Of a stretch of DNA of 64,000 nucleotides, positions 45,213 through 54,273 are shown piece after piece (position 1 is the stretch's first letter; the number at the start of each line of letters is the position of its first letter). The notes under the pieces were generated by a model, which was not told the origin of the DNA, made no database searches, and saw only the letters and a list, made by a program, of their open reading frames with translations. Both the position numbers and the translations under genes were made by a program. Origin of the DNA: Nonomuraea sp. SYSU D8015 (GTDB lineage: Bacteria; Actinomycetota; Actinomycetes; Streptosporangiales; Streptosporangiaceae); NCBI RefSeq assembly GCF_008065375.1, contig NZ_VJYI01000006.1, forward strand, positions 372,001 through 436,000, in the 5' to 3' direction.

Positions 45213-46162
45213 CGGGGTTCACCGTCGACCCGTGGGACCCCGGTTACGCCGCCGCCCTCTCCGTCGAGGCGCTGTCCGAGCTGGGCGCGACCAGTGCCGA
45301 GCTGGTGCTCGACATCGAGCGTCCCGCCGCCGACTGGAAACCCGTCACACCGGCGCCCGACACCTCCGCGCCGGGCACGCTGCTGGTCGCCGACGGCGTC
45401 CGCAGGATCGACGCCCGCGTGTGGGTGCACGACCCCGACGCGCCCATGCCCGTCCCCGGGATCGCCGCCTCGTACGCGGCCGGCATCGTGCGCTGCGGCC
45501 CGGAGGGCGCCGACCTGGCCGAGATCGAGGTCAACCGCACACTGATCTCCGCCTCCCCGCACGCGCCCGAGGTCAAGACCTCGCACGCCACCTACCACCC
45601 GAGCAAGGCCGCCGACACCAGCTTCGAGGAGCTGTCCCTGGCGCTGCAGCGGCAGGTCACGCAGCTGGAGGTCGACCTGGCGGTGCGGCACCGCACCAGG
45701 AGCGACGACCTGCTGTTGGTGGACGGGCCGCTGCGGGGGCGCTCCCACCTGCCGCGGACGGTCGGCTACATCAAGACCCACCACACCGCGTACCTCCCGC
45801 CGCCGCAGTCCGCGGTGGTCGCCGCGCTCACGCCCGGGCAGCGCACGCCCGTGTTCCTCATGGGCACGAGCTGGCGGCGGCACGCCTGGTACCTCCGGCT
45901 CCCCGTCCAGTCGTCGGCCCCGTGGGCGGGCGTGGCGCGCTGTGAGGCCAGTGCCGAGCTGGAGCCCGCCCAGGTGGTCCGCCTGGCCGACGCGGTGACG
46001 CTGGCCCTGCCGCCGCTGGCCGGGGTCGACTACAAAGACCCGCGCGCGCCTCAGAACCTCGTCCCGATCGGCGGCCTGGAGAAGCTTCTCCGCCACCACC
46101 TGGGCGACGCCCGCCTCCTGTACCGCGCGCTCCGCACCTCCTCCGCCGGCGGCGAGCCATGA
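45209..46162 (+). CDS. nurA: NurA nuclease
   Basis: A 317-residue NurA-domain nuclease. LLVADGVRRIDARVWV carries the first active-site Asp (Asp62 in ADG), DLLLVDGPLRG carries the second (Asp172), and TVGYIKTHHT holds the later Lys/His motif. The PIWI/RNase H-like NurA fold supplies 5'-3' exo- and endonuclease activity to HerA. It is the last gene of the operon and overlaps sbcC by four bases. The divergent length and sequence are normal for bacterial NurA; I am confident of the domain, less of catalytic detail. Confidence 0.85.
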   Translation: MTGFTVDPWDPGYAAALSVEALSELGATSAELVLDIERPAADWKPVTPAPDTSAPGTLLVADGVRRIDARVWVHDPDAPMPVPGIAASYAAGIVRCGPEGADLAEIEVNRTLISASPHAPEVKTSHATYHPSKAADTSFEELSLALQRQVTQLEVDLAVRHRTRSDDLLLVDGPLRGRSHLPRTVGYIKTHHTAYLPPPQSAVVAALTPGQRTPVFLMGTSWRRHAWYLRLPVQSSAPWAGVARCEASAELEPAQVVRLADAVTLALPPLAGVDYKDPRAPQNLVPIGGLEKLLRHHLGDARLLYRALRTSSAGGEP

Positions 46163-46225
46163 TCGACACCCGGCTGGCCGGCCGCCTCCCATCACGCGCA
46201 TTGGATCATCGGCAAGATCCTCGGA

Positions 46226-47743
46226 CTAGTCTCCCCACTCTTCGCCCCAGCTCTCGCTGTTGCTGCAGATCTTCACTGTGGTGCTCTTCCGGAGGCTCCT
46301 CGGAGTGACCACCTCGAAGACCACGCTGTACGTGCCGGCTCCCTTCCACGTGATGGAGGGGAGCAGGGGCTTCGACGACGGCGTGCCCTGCTGCCTGCCC
46401 TGGTTCTGGCCGTTCACGAGCCACCGGTAGCTGTAGGTCCCCGTGGCCGAGACCTTGGCCCAGATGTTCGTGTCGTTGCGCCAGCAGTCACTCAGCTTGA
46501 AGCCCTCGTAGGTGAAGACCACCGACTTCACGGTGCTCGCGCCGCCGCTGGTGGCGGTGGGCTCGGAGGTGGTGGGCGCGGGCCTCGCCGTCGTCGGGCG
46601 GGAGGTGGGCTCGGTGGTGCCGGGCTCCGGGGCGGTGCTGCGCTTCGGGGTCGTGCTCGGCTTGGTGGTTTTGCTGGGACGCGGACGCAGGGCCCTGGCG
46701 GACTTCTCGCTGCCGGTACGGCTCGTGCTCGCGGCGGCAGTGGGGGAGGTCGTGTCCGAGGCGATGGCGGCGGCGCTGGTCTTGCCGCGGAACGCCGGTA
46801 GCCAGACCCACGCCGCGACCACCGCACCCGTCAGGACCAGCGCCGCACCGGCGGCCAGCAACGCAGGAGCGCGCCTCCGGCCGGAGCCGCCATGCGCCGG
46901 CCCGGTCCGCCCGCCACTCACGAAGGCCGCCTGCGCCGGCCCGGTCCGCCCGCCGCCCACGAAGGCCGCCTGCGCCGGAGCCTGGTCCATGGCCGGGCCG
47001 CCGATGAGGCGGAAGAGCACGTCCTGCATGGCCGGGCGGGCGTGCGGGTCCTTGGCCAGGCAGGCGTACACGATCGACCGCAGCGGCTCCGGCACGCCGT
47101 CGAGCAGCGGCTCCTCGTACTGGATCCGCCGGAGCACCGCCGGCAGGGAGTCGTTGCCGAACGGCGGGGCGCCGGTGGCCGCGTACACCATGACCGATCC
47201 CCAGGCGAACACGTCCGCCGCCGGGCCCACGGCGGCGCCCGCGAACTGCTCGGGCGCCATGTACGCGGGCGTCCCCACGACGCTGCTGCTCCGCGTCACC
47301 CCGTCGTCCACGGCCCGCGCGATGCCGAAGTCGATCACCCGTGGCCCGTCCCGGCCGAGCAGGACGTTCGCGGGCTTGAAGTCCCGGTGGACGACGCCGG
47401 CCCGGTGGATGGCGACGAGCGCGGTGGCGGTGGCCACGGCCAGCCGCTGCAGGTCCGCCCCGGTGTGCCGGCCCGCCTCCCGCAGGGACGGGCCCTCGAC
47501 GTACTCGGTCACGATGTACGGCCGCCCGCCCAGCGACGCGTCCAGCACCTGCGCGATGCAGAACGGCTCCACCCTCCGCGCGGCGGCGATCTCCTTGGCG
47601 AAGCGGCCGTCCCCCCGTACGCCCTCGCGCAGCACCTTGACCGCGACCCGCGTGCCGTCGGGGGCGGACGCCAGGTAGACCATCCCCTGCCCGCCCTCGC
47701 CGAGCGGCCTGATGACCCGGTACGGGCCGATGGAGTCCGGCAT
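46226..47743 (-). CDS. Membrane Ser/Thr protein kinase (first of a tandem pair)
   Basis: A 505-residue eukaryote-type kinase. GEGGQGMVYLA is the Gly loop, Lys36 in VAVKVLRE, catalytic Asp121 in HRDFKPANVLLG, metal-binding Asp138 in IDFGIARA, and MAPEQFAG the activation end, so it is predicted active. Residues about 245-290 have two copies of AAFVGGGRTGPAQ. A membrane helix (about 297-318) is followed by a Thr/Pro stalk and a beta-rich domain of about 90 residues with two cysteines. Its ATG overlaps the stop of the paralogue by one base. Confidence 0.93.
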   Translation of the reverse strand: MPDSIGPYRVIRPLGEGGQGMVYLASAPDGTRVAVKVLREGVRGDGRFAKEIAAARRVEPFCIAQVLDASLGGRPYIVTEYVEGPSLREAGRHTGADLQRLAVATATALVAIHRAGVVHRDFKPANVLLGRDGPRVIDFGIARAVDDGVTRSSSVVGTPAYMAPEQFAGAAVGPAADVFAWGSVMVYAATGAPPFGNDSLPAVLRRIQYEEPLLDGVPEPLRSIVYACLAKDPHARPAMQDVLFRLIGGPAMDQAPAQAAFVGGGRTGPAQAAFVSGGRTGPAHGGSGRRRAPALLAAGAALVLTGAVVAAWVWLPAFRGKTSAAAIASDTTSPTAAASTSRTGSEKSARALRPRPSKTTKPSTTPKRSTAPEPGTTEPTSRPTTARPAPTTSEPTATSGGASTVKSVVFTYEGFKLSDCWRNDTNIWAKVSATGTYSYRWLVNGQNQGRQQGTPSSKPLLPSITWKGAGTYSVVFEVVTPRSLRKSTTVKICSNSESWGEEWGD

Positions 47744-49542
47744 CAGTAGTTCTCTATGTCACACACGTCGATCGAGATGGACTTGCTCGTCACGGACGGG
47801 GACGTGACCCGCAGGGTGATCCGGTGGCTTCCCGCCTTCAGGTCGTAGTGATAGGAGGTCGCGAACGCCGTGTACTGGCCCTCCGACACCCATGACCTGT
47901 TACGGGAGACGGCCTTGCCGTCCACCTCCCAGACATAAGAGATCCACACCTCGGATCGGGACGATTCCACATTGGTCTGGAAGTGCACCGGCGGCATGTA
48001 GCAGCCCTGCGCGCTGGACTGGCCGGGGCCGCCGAACATCTCGATCTCGAGGATGCTGACCCTGGCGCCTGTCGCCGGCTTCTTGGTGGTCCGGATGGGA
48101 GAGGGTGTCGGGCGCGCCGTCGTGACCTTCGGGGAAGGGGTGGGGGAGGGCGTGGCCCTGGGGGTCTTCGTACGAGGGGTCTTGCGCGTCGTGGGCTTGC
48201 CGGTGGGGCCGCGCGTGGACTTGCGGCGCGGTGACGTGGTCGCCGCCGACGGCTCCGTGACCTCGGCGGAGGGCGTGGGGGAGCCCAGGGCCAGCTGTGC
48301 GGACCCCGCGCGTCCGGCCGACCACGGGGCGAGCCAGAGGACGCCGCCGACGAGCGCCGCCACCACGACCCCCGACACCCCGACGGCCACCGGCACACCA
48401 ACCCGCCTACGCCCACCATCGGCAACCCCAGCCCCGATCCCAGCTCCAGGCCCGATCCCGGCCCCAGGCCCGATCCCTGGTCCATGGCCGCTCCCAGGTC
48501 CCGGCATCGCCCCTGCTCCTGGCCCTGGCCACTGCCCGGCCGCTGCCGCCATCGGCCCCGCCCCGGACACCGGCACAGGCCGTCCTCCGGGCCCCATTCC
48601 AGGCATGGGCCCCGCCCCGGGCATCGACCCGGACGACCCCGGCACCGCCATCGGTCCGGGGGATCCGGGCACCGGCATCGGGCCGAAGGAGCCGGGCACC
48701 GCCATCGGGCCGGGAGAGCCGGGCACTCGATCGCCGCCAGCAGGACCCCGGACCGCGGAGTCCTGTCCTCCCAGCAGCCGCAACAGCACATCCCTCATGG
48801 CCGGCCGCGCCCGCGGATCCTTGGCCAGGCAGTCGTACAGGACGGACCGCAACGGATGCGGCACCTCGCCCAGTTGCGGCTCGTTGTGCAGAATCCGGTT
48901 GATGATGGCCGGCAGCGTGTCCTGCCCGAACGGCGGGGTGCCCGTGGCCGCGTACACCATGACCGACGCCCACGCGAACACGTCCGCCGCCGGCCCCACC
49001 GCCTGCCCCGCCAGCTGCTCGGGCGCCATGTACGCGGGCGTCCCGACGATGCCGCTCGCGACGGTGGCGGCGGCGTCCGCGGCCCGCGCGATGCCGAAGT
49101 CGATTACTCTCGGCCCGCCCGGCCCGAGGAGCACGTTGGCGGGCTTGAAGTCCCGGTGCACGACGCCCGCCTGGTGGATGGCGGCCAGCGCGGTGGCGGT
49201 GGCGACGGCCAGCCGTTGCAGGTCGGCCCCGCTGTGCCGGCCGGCCTGCTGCAGGGACGGCCCGTCGACGTACTCGGTCACGATGTACGGCTGCCGCCCC
49301 AGCGACACGTCCAGCACCTGCGCGATGCAGAACGGCTCCACCCGCCGCGCCGCCTCGATCTCCTTGGCGAGCCGGTCGTCGAACCCGGCGCCCTCCCGCA
49401 GCACCTTGACCGCGACGGGTCTGCCGTCGGGCGCCTGCCCGAGGTAGACGGTCCCCTGCCCGCCCGCGCCGAGCCGGCCGAGCAGACGATATATCCCTAC
49501 CGCCGTCGGATCGTCCTCCCGCAGCGGTTCGGCATGCGCCAT
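47743..49542 (-). CDS. Membrane Ser/Thr protein kinase (second of the pair)
   Basis: A 599-residue paralogue of the downstream kinase: LGAGGQGTVYLGQAPDG, VAVKVLREG, HRDFKPANVLLGPGG, VIDFGIARA and MAPEQLAG show an intact kinase. Between the kinase and the membrane helix is a Pro/Gly/Met-rich low-complexity linker with repeats (AVPGSFGPMPVPGSPGPM and a GPGAGIGPGAGIG run). A membrane helix (GVPVAVGVSGVVVAALVGGVLWLAPW region), a Thr/Lys/Pro stalk and a beta-sandwich-like sensor follow. Upstream gene of the two; the 1-base overlap implies coupled translation. Confidence 0.93.
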   Translation of the reverse strand: MAHAEPLREDDPTAVGIYRLLGRLGAGGQGTVYLGQAPDGRPVAVKVLREGAGFDDRLAKEIEAARRVEPFCIAQVLDVSLGRQPYIVTEYVDGPSLQQAGRHSGADLQRLAVATATALAAIHQAGVVHRDFKPANVLLGPGGPRVIDFGIARAADAAATVASGIVGTPAYMAPEQLAGQAVGPAADVFAWASVMVYAATGTPPFGQDTLPAIINRILHNEPQLGEVPHPLRSVLYDCLAKDPRARPAMRDVLLRLLGGQDSAVRGPAGGDRVPGSPGPMAVPGSFGPMPVPGSPGPMAVPGSSGSMPGAGPMPGMGPGGRPVPVSGAGPMAAAAGQWPGPGAGAMPGPGSGHGPGIGPGAGIGPGAGIGAGVADGGRRRVGVPVAVGVSGVVVAALVGGVLWLAPWSAGRAGSAQLALGSPTPSAEVTEPSAATTSPRRKSTRGPTGKPTTRKTPRTKTPRATPSPTPSPKVTTARPTPSPIRTTKKPATGARVSILEIEMFGGPGQSSAQGCYMPPVHFQTNVESSRSEVWISYVWEVDGKAVSRNRSWVSEGQYTAFATSYHYDLKAGSHRITLRVTSPSVTSKSISIDVCDIENY

Positions 49543-49753
49543 GAGAGAAGTGACTCCTGAGACGGGGTGCGGTGGATCTTTACGTACGATAGCGACTCAT
49601 ATTCGGATTTGTGGTGAAGTCTGGGGGCCGAGAAAAAATCTCCGTAGCCGCCGCCGTGGACTCCCTCTACGCCGCGGCGGAAAAACGATCGCGCGGTGCC
49701 GGACCGGCGGCCTATCGTGAGCGACGCCGACCATGGACCCGAGGAGGCCCGCC

Positions 49754-49994
49754 ATGGACCGCGAAGAGACGTCCTTTTGAGCCGACCAGCAAACGCCGCC
49801 GGGGGTTTCCCTTGGCGAGACCCACGTCAAGCGCGGCGACCGCCGCGTCGGCCGCGACAAGGAGCTGATCGAGAAGCTCGGCGGCAACGACCCATGCCCG
49901 TGCGGCTCCGGACGCCGCTTTCCGCCACTGCTGCCGCCCCACCGGCCGGTACGACGACACCCTCGGCTACTACTACGTCCGCGACCGCGCGTAG
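49754..49994 (+). pseudogene. Broken SEC-C motif small protein
   Basis: A GAGGAGG ribosome-binding site and ATG at 49754 open a frame with MDREETSF and then TGA (49778-49780). The same frame continues into VKRGDRRVGRDKELIEKLGG and the metal-binding NDPCPCGSGRRF. A one-base insertion near 49920 then moves the end HCCRPTGRYDDTLGYYYVRDRA to the next frame, with TAG at 49992-49994. So an obvious SEC-C protein of about 80 residues is broken twice. The 211 bases before it show no gene. Confidence 0.75.
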
Positions 49995-50103
49995 GCCGGG
50001 CGGAGACGGCCACCCCGGTGGACTGCGCGGCCGGGTGGCGAACTTCTCCCGGCGGACCTCCGTCCAACGTGGAGTACGGTTCACGACGGCATGGGGAGAC
50101 ATC

Positions 50104-50595
50104 ATGAGGAAGATGATCGGCGCGGTGCTGGCCGGCGGGGCGCTGCTGGTCACCGGCACGCCCGCGCTCGCCCAGAGCGCCAAGCCCGCATTGGGGCCGT
50201 ACGGCTACGGCCAGGTCAAGCTCGGCATGAGCACCAAGAAGGCCAAGGCCACCGGGAAGATCGTGCTCAAGATGGCCGCCGGACAGGGCTCGTGCTCGGG
50301 CTGGGATCTCAAGGCGCACCCCACCGGGAAGGACCGCGTGGGCCTGTACATCTCCAAGAGAGTCGGCGTAGCCGTGATCTTCGCGCCGAAGGGCGTCAGG
50401 ACGCCTCGGGGCATCGGCATCGGCTCGACGATGAAGCAGGTCAAGAAGGCCTACCCCGGGCTCAAGACCTCGCCGGGCGGCATTCCGTACGTCTCCGTCC
50501 CCGGCAACCCCAAGGCCTACTACGCCTTCTTCGCCGACAAGGGCAAGCTCGAGGAACTGGCCCTCGGCCTCGACACGCAGGACTGCGTCAGCTGA
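50104..50595 (+). CDS. Small secreted protein
   Basis: A 163-residue protein with a clear signal peptide (MRKMIGAVLAGGALLVTGTPALAQS, cleavage near 24). The mature part is about 140 residues. It has LGPYGYGQVKLGMSTKKAKAT, GSCSGWDLKAH, IGIGSTMKQVKKAYPGLK and a final Cys, similar to small secreted actinobacterial proteins of unknown function built of two repeats of a G-x-[ST]-x(2)-x-[VA]-K motif. The ATG at 50104 is preferred over longer frames, which are the shadow of the SEC-C remnant. Its stop is just before the convergent histidine kinase. Confidence 0.75.
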   Translation: MRKMIGAVLAGGALLVTGTPALAQSAKPALGPYGYGQVKLGMSTKKAKATGKIVLKMAAGQGSCSGWDLKAHPTGKDRVGLYISKRVGVAVIFAPKGVRTPRGIGIGSTMKQVKKAYPGLKTSPGGIPYVSVPGNPKAYYAFFADKGKLEELALGLDTQDCVS

Positions 50596-50598
50596 CAG

Positions 50599-51804
50599 TT
50601 ACGCGTCGTAGCGGGCCCGGGGGAGTGAGGCGGTCACCACGAGGCCGCCACCCTCCCGCGGGCGCGCCCTGACGTCCCCGCCGTGCGCGAGCGCCACCGA
50701 TCGCACGATCGACAGCCCCAGCCCCGCGCTGCGCGCCGTGACCACCCGCTCGGCGCCGTGCCGGTGGAAGGGCTTGAACAGCAGCGGGATGTCGTACGGG
50801 GGCACGCTCGGTCCGGTGTTGCTGACCTCCACCTCCACTTTCCTGTCCCCCACGGTACGGCTCACCACCCGCACCCACCCGGTCCCGTCGTCCACGTTGT
50901 ACCGGATGCCGTTCTCGACCAGGTTGTGCACCAGCCGTTCGAGCAGCAACGCGTCCCCGGTGGTCGGCGCCTGCGCGGTCACCTCGTACACGGTGACCTT
51001 CGCCTCGTGGGCGTCCCCCGCGGTCTGCTCGACCACGTGCGTCACCACGTCGGCCAGGTCCACCGGCGACCGGTCCGCGATCTCCTGCTCCGACCTGGCC
51101 AGCAGCAACAGCCCGGAGATGAGCCGCTCGTGCCGGGCGTTGATCTCCAGCAGGCTCTCGCCGAGCTCCTTGACGTCGGGCGAGGCCGTACGACGGTGCA
51201 TGGCGAGCTCGACCAGCGCCCGGTTCAGCGTCAAGGGCGTGCGCAGCTCGTGCGAGGCGTTCGCCACGAACCTGCGCTGCCCGTCGAAGGAGTGGTCCAG
51301 CCGCTCCACCATGGTGTCGAACGTGTCGGCGAGGGTCTTGACCTCGTCCTCCGGCCCCTCCAGCGCGATCCGCTCGTGCAGGCCGCGCTCGGCCATGGGC
51401 GCGGCGGCGATCTTGCGTGCCGTGTCGGTGACCCGGTTCAGCGGCGCCAGCACCCGCCCCGCCACCACCCAGCCGAGCCCGACGGCCGCGCCGCCGACCA
51501 CGACCAGCGCGATCGCGCCCTGGGCGAGCAGGGAGGTGACGGCCGCGTTGCGCAGCTCCAGCTCCTGCTGCCGCAGCCACTCGACCGCGGCCTGGCCCTG
51601 CAGAAGAACGCCGTCCTTCATGAAGAACAGGTTCTTGACCTTGCCGGGCTCCGACACGTACCGGCTGTCGAACGTCCGCGTCAGCTGCTGGTCGAACAGC
51701 AAGTAGGTGACGCCGAGCAGGGTCAGCCCGGCGAGGAAGAAGACGGCGCCGTAGACGAGGGTGAGCCGCAGCCGCAACGTGGGCTGGAAGCGCGGCCGTC
51801 TCAT
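50599..51804 (-). CDS. OmpR-type sensor histidine kinase
   Basis: A 401-residue kinase with two membrane helices (about residues 17-37 and 93-115), a short external loop between them, a HAMP domain, the HisKA box FVANASHELRTPLTLNRAL (phosphoacceptor His), and a HATPase_c domain (LVHNLVENGIRYN; GLGLSIVRSVALAHGG). The external loop is short, so the signal is likely sensed in or near the membrane. The 4-base overlap with the response regulator gene upstream (51801-51804) indicates an operon. It is divergent from the MacAB-like efflux genes. Confidence 0.93.
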   Translation of the reverse strand: MRRPRFQPTLRLRLTLVYGAVFFLAGLTLLGVTYLLFDQQLTRTFDSRYVSEPGKVKNLFFMKDGVLLQGQAAVEWLRQQELELRNAAVTSLLAQGAIALVVVGGAAVGLGWVVAGRVLAPLNRVTDTARKIAAAPMAERGLHERIALEGPEDEVKTLADTFDTMVERLDHSFDGQRRFVANASHELRTPLTLNRALVELAMHRRTASPDVKELGESLLEINARHERLISGLLLLARSEQEIADRSPVDLADVVTHVVEQTAGDAHEAKVTVYEVTAQAPTTGDALLLERLVHNLVENGIRYNVDDGTGWVRVVSRTVGDRKVEVEVSNTGPSVPPYDIPLLFKPFHRHGAERVVTARSAGLGLSIVRSVALAHGGDVRARPREGGGLVVTASLPRARYDA

Positions 51805-52457
51805 GCGATCCGGTACCCCACCCCCGGCACGGTCTCCACGACCGGCGGGTCGGCGAGCTTGCGGCGGAGCTTGAGAATGGTGAGCCGGACCGCCCCCGTG
51901 AACGGGTCGGCGTGCTCGTCCCACGCCTTCTCCAGCAGCTGCTCGGCCGAGACCACGCTGCCGTTCGCGCGCAGCAGCTCCGCCAGGACCGCGAACTCCT
52001 TCTTCGACAGCGGCACGAACCGGCCGTTCCTGAACACCTCCCTGCGCGCCGGGTCCAGCGTGATCCCGGCCCGGCGCAGCACCGGCGGCACGGCCGGCCG
52101 CGAGCGCCGCCCCAGCGCCAGGACCCTGGCGGCCAGCTCGGGGAAGGCGAACGGCTTCGGAAGGTAGTCGTCGGCCCCCATGGACAGCCCCGTCACCCGG
52201 TCGTCGAGCTGGGCGGCGGCGGTCAGCATCAGCACCCGTGCGTCGGACTCCGAGGCCACCAGCTCCCTGCACACGTCGTCGCCGTGCACCCGCGGCAGGT
52301 CGCGGTCCAGCACGACCACGTCGTAGTCGTTGACCGCGATCCGCTCCAGCGCCGCCTCGCCGTCGTGCGCCAGGTCGACGGCGTGGGTCTCCTCACGCAG
52401 CCACTCGGCAATCGCGTCGGCGAGCATGGGCTCGTCCTCAACCACCAGCACCCGCAT
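51801..52457 (-). CDS. OmpR/PhoB-type response regulator
   Basis: A 218-residue regulator. The receiver has LVVEDEPMLADAI, phosphoacceptor Asp in DVVVLDRDLPRVHG, and Lys in DDYLPKPFAFPEL. The C-terminal winged helix has EVFRNGRFVPLSKKEFAVLAE and FTGAVRLTILKLRRKL, VPGVGYRIA. The ATG at 52457 begins the receiver directly. It is the first gene of the two-component operon and lies 152 bases from the divergent lipoprotein gene, its probable target. Confidence 0.93.
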   Translation of the reverse strand: MRVLVVEDEPMLADAIAEWLREETHAVDLAHDGEAALERIAVNDYDVVVLDRDLPRVHGDDVCRELVASESDARVLMLTAAAQLDDRVTGLSMGADDYLPKPFAFPELAARVLALGRRSRPAVPPVLRRAGITLDPARREVFRNGRFVPLSKKEFAVLAELLRANGSVVSAEQLLEKAWDEHADPFTGAVRLTILKLRRKLADPPVVETVPGVGYRIA

Positions 52458-52609
52458 GGCGTCTCTAGGCCCTTTCATCCGCGTACAGAGCCGAGTGTGA
52501 CCTAGACGGCATTTGGTCAAAATAAGCCGCGGACGGAAACGCTGAGGAAACAGCCGCACCTATTGCATCTCCCCTCGAAACCACGTTCCTTCGACGGAGG
52601 AGATCATTC

Positions 52610-53128
52610 ATGCGAGGACGAGTGCTCACCGCACTGGCCGCGGCGACCCTGCTGCTGGCGGGGTGCGGCGCCGGCGACGGCGGTGCCGACGTGGCGTCGG
52701 TGACCGGCAACGGCACCGGCAACCAGGCCGCGGCCAGCGCGAAGCCCAGCGAGGACCCGCACGAGCGCAACCTCAAGTTCGCCCAGTGCATGCGCGAGAA
52801 CGGCATTCAGATGGACGACCCCGAGCCGGGCAAGGGCATCATGATGAAGTTCGACCGGGGCACGCCCAGGGAGACCGTGGAGAAGGCCCAGGAGGCCTGC
52901 AAGCAGTGGGCGCCGCAGGGCGGGCAGGGAGGCAGGGTCGACCCTCAGCGCGCCGAGGCCATGCGCAAGCTCTCGCAGTGCATGCGGGACAACGGCGTGG
53001 AGAGCTACCCCGACCCCGACGGCGGCATGATGCGCATCACCGGCGAGATCGCCAACGACCCCGACTTCAAGTCCGCCGAGGAGAAGTGCCAGAAGGAGTC
53101 CGCTGAGGCCGGGCTGGGAGGTTCTTGA
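52610..53128 (+). CDS. Lipoprotein with paired Cys-Met-Arg motifs
   Basis: A 172-residue lipoprotein: LTALAAATLLLAGCGAGD is a lipobox with Cys at residue 21. The mature part is Asp/Glu-rich and has the same motif twice, QCMRENGIQ and QCMRDNGVE, each with one Cys, suggesting a repeated fold or a disulfide. Ala/Pro- and Gly-rich linkers separate them. Proteins like this stand first in many actinobacterial MacA/MacB-like operons. GGAGGAG precedes the ATG. It overlaps the membrane-fusion gene by one base. Confidence 0.8.
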   Translation: MRGRVLTALAAATLLLAGCGAGDGGADVASVTGNGTGNQAAASAKPSEDPHERNLKFAQCMRENGIQMDDPEPGKGIMMKFDRGTPRETVEKAQEACKQWAPQGGQGGRVDPQRAEAMRKLSQCMRDNGVESYPDPDGGMMRITGEIANDPDFKSAEEKCQKESAEAGLGGS

Positions 53129-54273
53129 TGGGCCCAGTAAGAGAGGGGGCCACCCTTGACGGAAAGGCGGAGCCCGACACCACGCCTTCCCGGCCGCGCC
53201 GCCGACGCGGCCGGGGCAAGGTGGTCGCCGGCCTCCTGATCGTGCTGGTCGCCGCGGGCGGCGGATTCGTGGCGATCAACAGCGCCGGCCTGCTGGAGGG
53301 CGCCGCGGGCCCGACCCGGTCCGCCAGTGCCCTGCCCCCCGCCACGGCCACCGTGAGCAGGCAGACCCTGAACGACACCGTGGACGCCGACGGAGAGCTG
53401 GGCTACGGCCCGGTCACCTCCGCGGTGACCAGGAGGCCGGGCACGATCACCTGGCTGCCCGAGAGCGGGCAGCAGATAACCCGAGGCAAGTCGCTGTACC
53501 GGCTGGACAACAAGCCGGTGGTGCTCATGTACGGCGACACGCCCGCCTACCGCGATCTCAAGATCGGCACCGAGGGCAAGGACGTCGAGAACCTGGAGCG
53601 GAACCTCCGCGAGCTCGGCTACGACGGTTTCACGGTGGACGACGAGTACACGTACGACACCTACGAGGCCGTCATGGAGTGGCAGGACGATCGCGGGCTG
53701 GACGAGACCGGTGTGGTCGAGCTGGGCCGCGTCGTCTTCGCGCCCGGCAAGGTGCGCGTGGAGAGCCTGGAGGCCGAGGAGGGCCAGCCGGCCCAGCCCG
53801 GGCAGAAGGTCCTGACGTACACGGGCACGTCCAAGGTCGTCACGGCCCAGCTGGAGGCCGAGGACCAGCGGATGGCCAAGGAGGGGGCCAAGGTCGAGGT
53901 CACGCTGCCCGACGGCAAGAAAGTGGACGGCAAGGTCACCGAGGTGGCCACGGTCATCGTGCCGGGCGAGGGCCAGAACGCCGAGCCCGAGACGCGGATC
54001 GAGGCACTGGTCTCGATCGCCGGCTCCAAGGCCGCCAAGGGGCTCGACAAGGCCTCGGTGGACGTGACCTTCACGGCCTCCCAGCGGAAGAACGTGCTGA
54101 CCGTGCCCGTCGCGGCGCTCGTGGCGCTGCAGGAGGGCGGGTTCGGCCTGGAGGTCGTCGAAGGCGGCAGGTCCCGCTACGTCGCAGTCGAGACGGGGCT
54201 GTTCGCCGGGGGCCGGGTCGAGGTCAAGGGTGAGGGGCTCACCGAGGGCATGACCGTGGGGATGCCGAAATGA
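53128..54273 (+). CDS. MacA-like periplasmic adaptor with peptidoglycan-binding insert
   Basis: A 381-residue adaptor with an N-terminal membrane helix (KVVAGLLIVLVAAGGGFVAI), an HlyD/MacA-like beta-barrel and lipoyl region (RPGTITWLPESGQQITRGKS), and, in the middle, a peptidoglycan-binding-1 module of about 55 residues (IGTEGKDVENLERNLRELGY, YDTYEAVMEWQDDRGL). The C-terminal beta domains (VTAQLEAEDQRMAK; LTVPVAALVALQEGGFG) complete the fold. This adaptor type is common in actinomycetes. It links the MacB-like ATPase/permease that follows to the cell wall. The ATG is at 53128; a TTG one codon before is less likely. Confidence 0.88.
   Translation: MGPVREGATLDGKAEPDTTPSRPRRRRGRGKVVAGLLIVLVAAGGGFVAINSAGLLEGAAGPTRSASALPPATATVSRQTLNDTVDADGELGYGPVTSAVTRRPGTITWLPESGQQITRGKSLYRLDNKPVVLMYGDTPAYRDLKIGTEGKDVENLERNLRELGYDGFTVDDEYTYDTYEAVMEWQDDRGLDETGVVELGRVVFAPGKVRVESLEAEEGQPAQPGQKVLTYTGTSKVVTAQLEAEDQRMAKEGAKVEVTLPDGKKVDGKVTEVATVIVPGEGQNAEPETRIEALVSIAGSKAAKGLDKASVDVTFTASQRKNVLTVPVAALVALQEGGFGLEVVEGGRSRYVAVETGLFAGGRVEVKGEGLTEGMTVGMPK

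Noticed and set aside
49778..49780. Selenocysteine codon in the SEC-C gene
   Set aside because: No SECIS-like hairpin is evident and a frameshift further on also breaks the gene.
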